Below, one piece after another: positions 49,317-57,588 of a stretch of DNA of 64,000 bases. The translations under genes were made by a program, and so were the position numbers. The notes beneath the pieces are model-generated. The model was not told where the DNA came from, ran no database searches, and saw only the letters and a list, made by a program, of their open reading frames with translations. This stretch comes from Streptomyces xiamenensis. Lineage in GTDB: Bacteria; Actinomycetota; Actinomycetes; Streptomycetales; Streptomycetaceae. The stretch covers positions 5,394,001 through 5,458,000 of the forward strand of contig NZ_CP009922.3 in the NCBI RefSeq assembly GCF_000993785.3, given 5' to 3'. Positions within the stretch are counted from its first letter, which is position 1, and every line of letters begins with the position of its first letter.

Positions 49317-50360
49317 ATGAGTCAGACCGCGGTCAACGCCCTGCTGGAACGCGGGCGCACCCTCACCACCCCCGCGCTGCGCGCCGCCGTCGACCGGCTG
49401 GCCCCGCCCATGAACACGGTGGCCGCGTACCACTTCGGCTGGATCGACGCGCACGGCCAGGAGTCCGCGAGCGACGGCGGCAAGGCGGTCCGCCCCGCAC
49501 TGGCCCTGCTGTCCGCGGAGGCGGCCGGGGCCGCCCCGGAGACCGGAGTGCCGGGCGCCGTCGCCGTCGAGCTGGTGCACAACTTCTCCCTGCTGCACGA
49601 CGATCTGATGGACGGCGACGAGCAGCGCCGGCACCGCGACACCGTCTGGAAGGTGCACGGCCCCGCCCAGGCCATCCTGGTCGGCGACGCGCTGTTCGCC
49701 ATCTCCCACGAGGTGCTGCTGGAGGTCGGGGGAGAGGGCGCCGCGCGTGCCGCCCGCCGGCTGGCCGTCGCCTCCCGCAAGCTCATCGACGGGCAGGCCC
49801 AGGACATCTCCTTCGAGCACCGGGAGTTCGTCTCGGTCGCCGAATGCCTGGAGATGGAGGGGAACAAGACCGGCGCCCTGCTCGCCTGCGCCGCCTCCAT
49901 CGGAGCGGTGCTCGGCGGCGCGGACGACACCACCGCCGACGCGCTGGAGCGTTACGGTCACCATCTGGGCCTCGCCTTCCAGGCCGTGGACGACCTGCTG
50001 GGCATCTGGGGCGACCCGGCCGCCACCGGCAAGCAGACCTGGAGCGACCTGCGGCAGCGCAAGAAGTCGCTGCCGGTCGCCGCGGCCGTGGCCGCCGACG
50101 GTGGCGCGGCCCGGCAGCTGACCGCGCTGCTGACCGCCGACGCCAAGAAGAGCGAGGAGGAGTTCGCGGACTTCGACGAGGCGGAGTTCGCCGCCCGCGC
50201 CGCGCTCATCGAGGAGGCCGGCGGCCGGCAGTGGACCGCGGACGAGGCCCGCCGCCAGCACGACACCGCGCTGCGCGCCCTCGACGGACTCGGGATGCCG
50301 GACACCGTACGCGAACAGCTCGTGGACCTGGCCGACTTCATCGTCATCCGCGAGAAGTAG
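49317..50360 (+). CDS. Polyprenyl (FPP/GGPP-type) synthetase
   Basis: 347 residues, ATG after GGAGAACAGAACCCC. Isoprenoid synthase fold with first Asp-rich motif LLHDDLMDGDEQRRH (~95-109) and second motif AVDDLLGIWGDP (~223-234), plus the GKAVRPALALLSAEAAG substrate region. The residue upstream of motif 1 (SLLHDD) is small/medium, so product length (FPP versus GGPP) is unresolved. In hopanoid loci this enzyme supplies FPP to HpnD. DMAPP would come from Idi (35839). There is a 208-bp gap before it, so it may have its own promoter. Confidence 0.94.
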   Translation: MSQTAVNALLERGRTLTTPALRAAVDRLAPPMNTVAAYHFGWIDAHGQESASDGGKAVRPALALLSAEAAGAAPETGVPGAVAVELVHNFSLLHDDLMDGDEQRRHRDTVWKVHGPAQAILVGDALFAISHEVLLEVGGEGAARAARRLAVASRKLIDGQAQDISFEHREFVSVAECLEMEGNKTGALLACAASIGAVLGGADDTTADALERYGHHLGLAFQAVDDLLGIWGDPAATGKQTWSDLRQRKKSLPVAAAVAADGGAARQLTALLTADAKKSEEEFADFDEAEFAARAALIEEAGGRQWTADEARRQHDTALRALDGLGMPDTVREQLVDLADFIVIREK

Positions 50361-50374
50361 CGGCCCGGCGGCCG

Positions 50375-51025
50375 ATGGAAGGCGAGCTGTTCGGCCGCCC
50401 GCCGGCCGAGGTCGCGCCCGGAGCCGTGCACCTGCCCGGCTGGCTGACCCCCGGCGAGCAGCGCGCCCTGCTGGCCGACTGCCGCCGCTGGGCGAGGCCG
50501 CCCGCCGGACTGCGCACCGTACGGATGCCGCGCGGCGGGGAGATGTCGGTACGCCAGCTGAGCCTGGGGTGGCACTGGTACCCCTACGGCTACGCCCGCA
50601 CCGTGGTCGACGGTGACGGCGCCCCGGTGAAGCCGTTCCCGGCCGTGCTGGGCCGGCTCGCGGAGCGGGCGGTGGCCGAGGCCGCACTGCCGACGGCCGG
50701 GGCCCCGTACGACATCGCCCTCATCAACTTCTACGACGCGCAGGCCCGGATGGGCATGCACCGCGACAGCGACGAACGCTCGACCGCTCCCGTGGTCTCG
50801 CTGAGCCTGGGCGACAGCTGCGTCTTCCGCTTCGGAACCCCGCACGGCAGGGGCCGGCCCTGGGTCGACACGGAGCTGCGCAGCGGCGACGCGTTCGTCT
50901 TCGGCGCCGCGTCCCGCCTGGCGTACCACGGTGTCCCGCGCACCCATCCGGGCACGGCCCCGCCCGCGCTCGGTCTGACCGGACGTCTCAACATCACCCT
51001 GCGCGTCTCGGGACTGACGGACTGA
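50375..51025 (+). CDS. AlkB-like 2-oxoglutarate/Fe(II) dioxygenase
   Basis: 216 residues, 14 nt after the polyprenyl synthase and possibly in the same operon. The double-stranded beta-helix core carries the iron triad: H and D of MGMHRDSDE (~128-134) and the distal H of LAYHGVPRTHPG (~187). The 2-oxoglutarate Arg is in LTGRLNITLRVSG. AlkB removes methyl lesions such as 1-methyladenine and 3-methylcytosine from DNA or RNA by oxidation. The family-typical substrate-lid residues are less clear, so an RNA or other substrate is possible. The 3' end lies in a tandem repeat. Confidence 0.92.
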   Translation: MEGELFGRPPAEVAPGAVHLPGWLTPGEQRALLADCRRWARPPAGLRTVRMPRGGEMSVRQLSLGWHWYPYGYARTVVDGDGAPVKPFPAVLGRLAERAVAEAALPTAGAPYDIALINFYDAQARMGMHRDSDERSTAPVVSLSLGDSCVFRFGTPHGRGRPWVDTELRSGDAFVFGAASRLAYHGVPRTHPGTAPPALGLTGRLNITLRVSGLTD

Positions 51026-51050
51026 CGGACTGACGGACTGACGGACTGAC
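51011..51050. repeat. 8-bp tandem repeat GGACTGAC x5 across the alkB-like stop
   Basis: Five exact copies of GGACTGAC (51011-51050), then a partial copy. The AlkB-like stop TGA is inside the first units. Eight bp is not a multiple of three, so unit changes would shift the frame, but every frame soon meets TGA. Confidence 0.9.
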
Positions 51051-51426
51051 GGACACGACGGCCTGCGGAGCGGTGCCCCGGCGCCCGGCCGCCGGACCCC
51101 GCGCCGGAGGGCCGCGCCGTCGCCCGGGGCCGGCGGCAGGCGGCCTCCGGCAGGCGCACGCCGGTCCGCGCGCCCCCTTCTACCCGGCCCGTTTCCCCCG
51201 CTCAGGACCGGCCACCCGATCGTGATGCGCGCGGGGGAAGCGACCCTTCACCCCCAGGGGGTCAATCCCACGCCCCGCGTATTCACTCATTGGGAGCTGG
51301 CGAGGGGTGGCGATTGCTCAAACCAGGGGCGGGCAGCGGTCAGTTGACGCTTAGCGTGGGCACCGGCACACAGAGCCACTCGTTCGCGGTGGCCATCCTC
51401 CGCCCACGAGAATCCGAAGGACCCCG
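51051..51426. other. 376-bp gene-free leader of conservon 2
   Basis: Very GC-rich first half with nothing recognisable. A near-palindrome ACCCCC-A-GGGGGT lies around 51250-51265, and the better promoter candidate is the TTGACG listed separately. No convincing gene on either strand. Confidence 0.5.
51344..51372 (+). promoter_or_regulatory. Possible promoter of conservon 2
   Basis: TTGACG (51344-51349), 17-bp spacer, CACACA (51367-51372). Good -35, poor -10; start of transcription would be ~45 nt before the cvnA ATG. Confidence 0.35.
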
Positions 51427-52935
51427 ATGCCCGAACCCAGCAGCCAACGGGCGCTCACCGGAAGCGGCCTCGCCGCTCCCGCCGCCCCGCCACGGCCCCA
51501 CCCCGCACGGGGCCGACTGCTGCGCCTGGCCGTGCTGCCCGCCGCGCTGGTGGCCGCCTTCGGCGCCGCCGCCGTGCTCGCCGTCCAGCGCCTCGCCCAC
51601 CCCGCCCCGTTACTGGTGGCCGCCGTCCTGTGCGCCGGCGCCGTCATCGCCGGTGCCGCCGCGACCGCGGTGGGCGAGGCGAAGATCCAGGCCGCCCGGC
51701 ACGCCGCCCTGGGGCGCCGGCTGGCCCGGCACCGCGCCGAGCTCACCGCCCTGCCCACCCGTCCCGCCCGGCGCCGGGACACCGCCGCCAGCGGCACCGG
51801 GCCGGGCTCCGGGCCGCGCGCCGACAGCCTGGCCGACCTCGGCCACGAGATCGACGCCCACCGGCACGCCGCCGAGGCCGCCATCGCCCACGCGCTCACC
51901 CTCACCCCCGGCGCCGCCCCCGGCACCGACGAGAAGATCGCGGTCTTCGTCAATCTCGCCCGCCGGATGCAGAACTTCGTCCACCGCCAGCTCGAACACC
52001 TCGACGAGCTGGAACACGAGGTCGAGGACCCGGACCTGCTCAAGGGCCTCTTCCACATCGACCACCTCGCCACCCGCATCCGCCGGCACGCCGAGAACCT
52101 CGCCGTTCTGGGCGGCGCCGTCTCCCGCCGCCAGTGGACCCGCCCGGTGGCCCTCACCGAGGTGCTGCGTTCGTGCATCGCCGAGGTCGAGCAGTACACC
52201 CGGGTCAAGCTGGTGCCCCCCATCGAGGGCACCGTCCGCGGCCACGCCGTCGCCGACGTCATCCACCTGCTCGCCGAACTCGTGGAGAACGCCACCCTCT
52301 ACTCCGCCCCGCAGACCCGTGTCCTGCTGCGCGTCCAGCGGGTCACCGCCGGCCTGGCCATCGAGGTCGAGGACCGCGGCCTGGGCATGACCGACGCCGA
52401 ACAGAGCCGGATGAACGCCGTGCTGGCCGGCGCCGAGCCCTTCGACGTCGCCGAACTCCTGGAGGACGGCCGGGTCGGTCTGTTCGTCGTGTCCACCCTC
52501 GCCCGCCGCCACGACATCGTCGTCCAACTCCAGAGCAACATCTACGGCGGCGTCCAGGCCGTCCTGGTCCTCCCCGAGGACCTGCTGGGCGACGAGTCCG
52601 AGGGCCAGTTCGTACCGGGACCGCCGCGCCACCGGGCAACCCCCACCGAGCCCGTGATCACCACCACCGTGACCACCCGCGCCGCGCCGAACGTCTGCAC
52701 CGCGCCCCCCGTCCGGCCTCAGCTGCCGCGCCGCAGACGCCAGCAGCACCTGGTACCCCAACTGCGCGACATCACCCCGCCCGTGCCGGGGCTCGCCGCC
52801 TCGCTCGCCGCCGAACGCGACCACGACCACGGCCGCCGGCACGACCCCGAGCAGGACCCCGACCCGGACCCCGGCCTGATGGCCGCCTTCCGGCGCGGCA
52901 CCAGCCTCGCCGAGAACCCCGACGAGCACGAGTGA
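51427..52935 (+). CDS. cvnA: Conservon sensor-like ATPase CvnA with two membrane segments (conservon 2)
   Basis: 502 residues. Unlike conservon 1 it has two N-terminal membrane helices (about 28-50 LLRLAVLPAALVAAFGAAAV and 60-80 LLVAAVLCAGAVIAGAAAT), then a helical dimerisation region (VFVNLARRMQNFVHRQLEHLDELE; LFHIDHLATRIRRHAENLAVLGG) and a GHKL ATPase with N-box LAELVENATLYSAPQ and G1 EDRGLGM. The Pro/Arg-rich tail (~390-480) ends with MAAFRRGTSLAE, a short motif shared with CvnA of conservon 1 (MGAFQRGTQAG) and perhaps a docking peptide. Sequence divergence from conservon 1 shows these are not recent duplicates. Confidence 0.93.
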   Translation: MPEPSSQRALTGSGLAAPAAPPRPHPARGRLLRLAVLPAALVAAFGAAAVLAVQRLAHPAPLLVAAVLCAGAVIAGAAATAVGEAKIQAARHAALGRRLARHRAELTALPTRPARRRDTAASGTGPGSGPRADSLADLGHEIDAHRHAAEAAIAHALTLTPGAAPGTDEKIAVFVNLARRMQNFVHRQLEHLDELEHEVEDPDLLKGLFHIDHLATRIRRHAENLAVLGGAVSRRQWTRPVALTEVLRSCIAEVEQYTRVKLVPPIEGTVRGHAVADVIHLLAELVENATLYSAPQTRVLLRVQRVTAGLAIEVEDRGLGMTDAEQSRMNAVLAGAEPFDVAELLEDGRVGLFVVSTLARRHDIVVQLQSNIYGGVQAVLVLPEDLLGDESEGQFVPGPPRHRATPTEPVITTTVTTRAAPNVCTAPPVRPQLPRRRRQQHLVPQLRDITPPVPGLAASLAAERDHDHGRRHDPEQDPDPDPGLMAAFRRGTSLAENPDEHE

Positions 52936-52958
52936 CCCGCGAGGAGAACGACACGACC

Positions 52959-53378
52959 ATGGTGAGCGAAGTGCCCCTGGGCCCGGCGGAGACCGATCTG
53001 CCCTGGCTGCTGAGCGGCCTCGTCGAGCGGGTGCCGCACGCGCGCAGCGCCGTGCTGCTGTCCATCGACGGGCTGGTGACCGCCGCCCACGGCCTGGAAT
53101 CGTCCGGCGCCGACCATCTGGCCGCCCTCGCCGCCGGTCTGTACGGGCTCGCCCGCAGCGCCGGCGCCCGCTTCGGCGATCCCGGCGAGGTACGCCAGGT
53201 CGTCGTGGAGATCGAACACACGCTGCTGTTCGTCTCCAGTGCGGGCACCGGCGCCTGCCTGGCCGTCATCGCCGCCCGGGAGGCCGATCCGGCCGTCCTC
53301 GGCTACGAGATGGCCATGCTGGTCAAGAGCGTGCGTCCGGCCCTGGGCACCGCGCCCCGGCAGCCGGCGGGACAGTGA
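52959..53378 (+). CDS. cvnB: Roadblock/LC7 protein CvnB (conservon 2)
   Basis: 139 residues from ATG 52959 (GAGGAG 12 nt upstream); a GTG at 52932 overlapping the cvnA stop would add nine residues. Roadblock/LC7 domain: LPWLLSGLVERVPHARSAVLLSIDGLVTAAH, LAALAAGLYGLARSAG, LLFVSSAGTGACLAVIAA. Same presumed role as CvnB of conservon 1, modulating the Ras-like CvnD. Confidence 0.94.
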   Translation: MVSEVPLGPAETDLPWLLSGLVERVPHARSAVLLSIDGLVTAAHGLESSGADHLAALAAGLYGLARSAGARFGDPGEVRQVVVEIEHTLLFVSSAGTGACLAVIAAREADPAVLGYEMAMLVKSVRPALGTAPRQPAGQ

Positions 53379-53382
53379 CCCG

Positions 53383-53757
53383 ATGCCAGAACCCCGACCG
53401 GAGCCCTGGCTCGACGACGACGCGGGCGCCCTGGTGCGCCCTTTCACCGCCACGGGTGGCCGCACCAGGCCCGCCGCGGAGCTCGATCTGATGACGCTGG
53501 TACGGGCCACCGGCGCCGACGTGCGCGGCCCGGCGGTGCCCGAGCACGACCAGATGCTGGCGCTGTGCCGCCGCCCCGTCTCGGTCGCCGAACTCGCCGC
53601 ACACGTCCGGCTGCCCGTCACCCTCACCAAGGTGCTGCTGTCCGACCTGCTGGAACGCGGCGCGGTGACCACCCGGGCCCCCGAACTGACGCCCCATCAA
53701 CCCACCGACAAAGACCTGTTGGAGGCGGTCCTGCATGGACTCCGCAAACGGCTGTGA
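53383..53757 (+). CDS. cvnC: DUF742 protein CvnC (conservon 2)
   Basis: 124 residues, ATG 4 nt after the cvnB stop. DUF742: ALVRPFTATGGRTRPAAELDLMTLVRAT, and the winged-helix-like RRPVSVAELAAHVRLPVTLTKVLLSDLLERGAV. No TTA codon here, unlike cvnC of conservon 1, and codon use is fully GC-biased. Its 3' end overlaps cvnD by 23 nt. Confidence 0.94.
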   Translation: MPEPRPEPWLDDDAGALVRPFTATGGRTRPAAELDLMTLVRATGADVRGPAVPEHDQMLALCRRPVSVAELAAHVRLPVTLTKVLLSDLLERGAVTTRAPELTPHQPTDKDLLEAVLHGLRKRL

Positions 53758-54352
53758 CCCCTTCCCCACGGCGGTGAAGATCCTCATCGCGGGCGGATTC
53801 GGAGTCGGCAAGACCACCTTCGTGGGTGCCGTCAGCGAGATCGAGCCGCTCAGCACCGAGGAGATCCTCACCGAGGTGAGCGCCGCCACCGACAATCTGG
53901 AGGGCGTCGAGCGCAAGACCTCCACCACCGTCGCCATGGACTTCGGCCGGATCACCCTGGACAACCACCATGTGCTGTACCTGTTCGGCACCCCGGGGCA
54001 GGAGCGGTTCTGGTTCATGTGGAACGAGCTGTGCCACGGCGCGCTGGGCGCCGTGGTGCTGGCCGACACCCGGCGCCTGGAGGAGAGCTTCCCCGCGGTG
54101 GACTTCTTCGAGCGGCGCGGCGTCGGCTTCGTCGTCGCCGTCAACGAGTTCGACGGCGCGCACCGGTACGCCGTCCCCGAGATCCGCGCCGCCATGGACC
54201 TCAATCCGCAGGTGCCCATCGTGCTGTGCGACGCCCGGCAGTCCGCCTCCGGAACCCAGGTCCTGGTCACCCTCATCCAGCATCTGATCGACGCGCGCGG
54301 CCCCCGTCCGGCCGACGACGCCCGGCCGCAGCCCTCCGGCGTACGCCCCTGA
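53735..54352 (+). CDS. cvnD: Ras-like GTPase CvnD (conservon 2)
   Basis: 205 residues. P-loop GGFGVGKTT (~20-28), STTVAMDFGRI (switch region), LFGTPGQERF (G3 ~80-90), NEFD (G4; second position Glu rather than the Lys of NKxD) and CDARQ (G5). Closely similar to CvnD of conservon 1 in domain layout, with a Pro-rich C-terminal extension of about 18 residues. Last gene of conservon 2; no P450s follow. Terminated by the hairpin at 54421. Confidence 0.95.
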   Translation: MDSANGCDPFPTAVKILIAGGFGVGKTTFVGAVSEIEPLSTEEILTEVSAATDNLEGVERKTSTTVAMDFGRITLDNHHVLYLFGTPGQERFWFMWNELCHGALGAVVLADTRRLEESFPAVDFFERRGVGFVVAVNEFDGAHRYAVPEIRAAMDLNPQVPIVLCDARQSASGTQVLVTLIQHLIDARGPRPADDARPQPSGVRP

Positions 54353-54420
54353 CCCGGCGCTCCGCCCGGCTGGCCGCCGACGCGGGCCGGTCGGATCGAA
54401 GACCCGCCGTACAGCACGGC

Positions 54421-54456
54421 GCCGCCCGCCGGACCGGGGAAGGTCCGGCGGGCGGC
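54421..54456. terminator. Bidirectional hairpin between cvnD and metG
   Basis: Perfect 15-bp stem GCCGCCCGCCGGACC / GGTCCGGCGGGCGGC, loop GGGGAA. Lies between convergent genes. Confidence 0.9.
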
Positions 54457-54484
54457 GTCCGGGCGGGAAGCCTGCCGCTCCCTC

Positions 54485-56221
54485 TTACTCCTCGGCGCCG
54501 CCGAAGCGCTCCCGGTAGCCCGCCAGATCGTCCTCGGTGATCTTGGCGAACAGCACCGGGGGCACCGTGAACGCGGTGCCCGCCGTGATCGTGTCCAGGG
54601 CGGTGGCCTGCTCGGGCGTCACCCAGCCACCGGCGTCCGCGACACCGAACACCGAGCGCAGCACGGCGGCCGAGGCCGGGATGACCGGCTCGGAGACCAC
54701 CGCGTACAGCTGGATCAGGTTCATCGCGGTGCGCAGCGTCAGCGCCGCCGCCTCCGGGTCGCTCTTGATCTCCAGCCAGGGGGCCTTCTCCTCCAGGTAG
54801 GAGTTGCCCGCGCTCCACAGGGCGCGCAGCGCGAAGGTCGCCTTGCGGAACTGGAGCGCCTCCAGGTGCTCCTCGTACTCGGCCAGCAGCCGCGCCACCT
54901 CCGCGCCCAGGCGGGCCTCGGCCTCACCGGCCGCGTGCCCGGCCGGCACCTCGTCACCGAACCGCTTGCGCGAGAACGTCAGCACGCGGTTGACGAAGTT
55001 GCCCAGGGTGTCCGCCAGGTCCTTGTTGACGATCGCGGAGAAGTGCTCCCAGGAGAACGAGGCGTCGTCCGACTCGGGGGCGCTCGCCATCAGGAAGTAC
55101 CGCCAGTAGTCGGCGGGCAGCAGCTCCAGCGCGTCGTCGACGAAGATGCCGCGGTTCTGCGAGGTGGAGAACTTGCCGCCGTAGTACGTCAGCCAGTTGA
55201 ACGCCTTGACGTAGTCGACCTTCTTCCACGGCTCCCGGGTGCCCAGCTCGGTGGCCGGGAACATCACCGTGTGGAAGGGCACGTTGTCCTTCGCCATGAA
55301 CTCGGTGTACCGCACCGAGCCGCCCTCGTCCGCGCCCGTACCCGTGCCGAACCACCACGAGCGCCAGTCGCGGCTCTCGCCGTCCCCGGCCGCGTCCGCC
55401 CACTCCTTGGTGGCACCGATGTAGCCGATCGGCGCGTCGAACCAGACGTAGAAGACCTTGCCCTCGGCGGCCAGCTCCGGCCACACATCGGCCGGCACCG
55501 GCACCCCCCACTCCAGGTCACGGGTGATCGCCCGGTCGTGCAGCCCCTCGGTCAGCCACTTGCGGGCGATGGAGGAGGCCAGCACCGGCCACTCCTTGCC
55601 CGCCTCGTCGACGAACGCCTCGACCTCGCCCTCCAGCTTCGACTGGAGCAGGAACAGATGCGTGGTCTCACGGATTTCCAGCTCGGTGCTGCCGGAGACC
55701 GCCGAGCGCGGGTCGAGCAGATCGGTGGGGTCCAGCACCCGGGTGCAGTTCTCGCACTGGTCGCCGCGGGCCGCCTCGTAACCGCAGAACGGGCAGGTGC
55801 CCACGATGTAGCGGTCGGGCAGGAACCGCTCGTCCGCCAGCGAGTACACCTGGCGGGTGGAGCGCTCCTCGATGAAGCCGTTGGCCTTCAGCTGCCGCGC
55901 GAAATGCTGGGTGATCTCGATGTTCTGCGCCGAGGAGGTACGGCCGAAGTAGTCGAAGGACAGACCGAAACCGTCGTACACCGCCTTCTGCGCGTCGTGC
56001 TGGCGGGCACAGAACTCGGCCACCGGCAGCCCCGCCGTCTTGGCGGCCAGCTCCGCCGGGGTGCCGTGCTCGTCGGTGGCGCAGATGTACAGCACCTCGT
56101 GGCCCCGCTGCCGCAGATAGCGGGAGTACACATCCGCCGGGAGCATCGAGCCGACCATGTTCCCCAGGTGCTTGATCCCGTTGATGTACGGCAGCGCACT
56201 GGTGATGAGGTGTCGGGTCAT
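54485..56221 (-). CDS. metG: Methionyl-tRNA synthetase
   Basis: 578 residues from ATG 56221 (GGAG 9 nt upstream). Class I synthetase: HIGH-type motif in ALPYINGIKHLGNMVG (~13-22), the zinc knuckle CPFCGYEAARGDQCENC (~140-157), WFDAPIGYIGATKEW, and the KMSKS loop as KFSTSQ (~340), a variant common in actinobacteria. C-terminal helical anticodon-binding domain 400-560. No C-terminal dimerisation (EMAP-like) domain, so a short, probably monomeric form. Divergent from anmK with a 119-bp promoter gap. Confidence 0.97.
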   Translation of the reverse strand: MTRHLITSALPYINGIKHLGNMVGSMLPADVYSRYLRQRGHEVLYICATDEHGTPAELAAKTAGLPVAEFCARQHDAQKAVYDGFGLSFDYFGRTSSAQNIEITQHFARQLKANGFIEERSTRQVYSLADERFLPDRYIVGTCPFCGYEAARGDQCENCTRVLDPTDLLDPRSAVSGSTELEIRETTHLFLLQSKLEGEVEAFVDEAGKEWPVLASSIARKWLTEGLHDRAITRDLEWGVPVPADVWPELAAEGKVFYVWFDAPIGYIGATKEWADAAGDGESRDWRSWWFGTGTGADEGGSVRYTEFMAKDNVPFHTVMFPATELGTREPWKKVDYVKAFNWLTYYGGKFSTSQNRGIFVDDALELLPADYWRYFLMASAPESDDASFSWEHFSAIVNKDLADTLGNFVNRVLTFSRKRFGDEVPAGHAAGEAEARLGAEVARLLAEYEEHLEALQFRKATFALRALWSAGNSYLEEKAPWLEIKSDPEAAALTLRTAMNLIQLYAVVSEPVIPASAAVLRSVFGVADAGGWVTPEQATALDTITAGTAFTVPPVLFAKITEDDLAGYRERFGGAEE

Positions 56222-56340
56222 CCTCGGATGCTCCAATGGTGAGAGGTGGATCGGTCACGGGACGTGACGAAATTGAGCGGGTCGACTGCCGTCAATCCTA
56301 CCGACGGCCGGAGTGCCCTCCGCACCGGATTTCCGGCACC

Positions 56341-57552
56341 ATGACCGCCATGGAACCCGCCCCTCCGCAGACCGTACTCGGCATGCTCAGCGGCACCTCG
56401 CACGACGCCGTGGACGTGGCCGCCGCCCGGCTGCGCTTCCTGGACCCGCACACCATCGCCCTGCGCCCGCTGGGACTGCACAGCGAGCCGTTCCCCGACA
56501 CGCTGCGCGCCCTGATCGCCGCCGTGCTGCCGCCCGCCCGCACCGACCTCGCCCAGGTGTGCCGCCTCGACACCGCGCTGGGCCAGTTCTTCGGGGCGGT
56601 GGCCGCGCGTGCCGACACGGAGCTGACCGGCGGCACCGCGGACCTGGTGGCCTCGCACGGCCAGACCGTCTACCACTGGGTGGACGACGGCCGGGCCCGG
56701 GGCACCCTGCAACTGGGCGCCGCCGCCTGGATCGCCCGCGCCACCTCCCTGCCCGTACTCTCCGACCTGCGCACCGCCGACCTCACCCTGGGGGGCCAGG
56801 GTGCCCCGCTGGTGTCCCTCCTGGACGACCTGTGGCTGCTCGGTGACGGCGCCCGGCGCGGCGCGCTCAACCTCGGCGGAATCGCCAACATCACCGTGCC
56901 GGGCCCGGCCGGCGCGCCGCGGCAGGTGATCGCGTACGACCTGGGGCCGGCCAACGCCCTGATCGACGCGGTGGTCACCGCCGACAGCGGTGGAGCGGAG
57001 CGGATGGACACCGGCGGGGCACGGGCCGCCCGCGGCCGGGTCCACCCCGGGCTGCTGGAACGGCTGCTGGCCGAGCCCTACTACCGGCTGCCGCCCCCCA
57101 AATCCACCGGCAAGGAGCTCTTCCACCCCGGCTACCCGGCCTCCGTGCTGCGACCCGGCGACCCGGCGGGCGACGATCTGGTGGCCACCCTCACCGAGCT
57201 GACCGCCCGCCTGGTGGGCACGGCCTGCCGCACCCATCGCCTCACCGAACTGGTCGTGTCCGGCGGCGGCGCCCGCAACCCGGTGCTGATGGACCGCATC
57301 CGCGCCGCGGCCGCCCCGGCGGTGCTCAGCACCAGCGACGACCACGGGCTGCCCGCCCAGGCCAAGGAGGCGTACCTGTTCGCCCTGCTCGGCTTCCTCG
57401 GCGCCCACGGCCTGCCCGGCACCCGGCCCTCCGCCACCGGAGCGAGCGCCCCGGCCGTCCTGGGCTCCTGGACCCCGGGCGCGCAGCCGCTGCGGCTGCC
57501 CGCGCCACACCGCGGCACACCACACCGCCTGGTGATCGAACGCGCGGACTGA
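56341..57552 (+). CDS. anmK: Anhydro-N-acetylmuramic acid kinase
   Basis: 403 residues from ATG 56341; ATG 56350 is an alternative. AnmK phosphorylates and opens 1,6-anhydro-MurNAc during cell-wall recycling. ASKHA-fold motifs: GMLSGTSHDAVDVAAARLRF (~12-31; family GTSxD motif, with Ala for the usual Gly after Asp), GGTADLVASHGQTVYHW (~100), LRTADLTLGGQGAPLVSLLD (~140-160), and ELVVSGGGARNPVLMDRI (~303). Length is slightly longer than usual (~370-390). It is divergent from metG. Confidence 0.95.
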   Translation: MTAMEPAPPQTVLGMLSGTSHDAVDVAAARLRFLDPHTIALRPLGLHSEPFPDTLRALIAAVLPPARTDLAQVCRLDTALGQFFGAVAARADTELTGGTADLVASHGQTVYHWVDDGRARGTLQLGAAAWIARATSLPVLSDLRTADLTLGGQGAPLVSLLDDLWLLGDGARRGALNLGGIANITVPGPAGAPRQVIAYDLGPANALIDAVVTADSGGAERMDTGGARAARGRVHPGLLERLLAEPYYRLPPPKSTGKELFHPGYPASVLRPGDPAGDDLVATLTELTARLVGTACRTHRLTELVVSGGGARNPVLMDRIRAAAAPAVLSTSDDHGLPAQAKEAYLFALLGFLGAHGLPGTRPSATGASAPAVLGSWTPGAQPLRLPAPHRGTPHRLVIERAD

Positions 57553-57588
57553 GGCCGGCCACGACCCCGGCGGGGCCGGCGGACCCCC

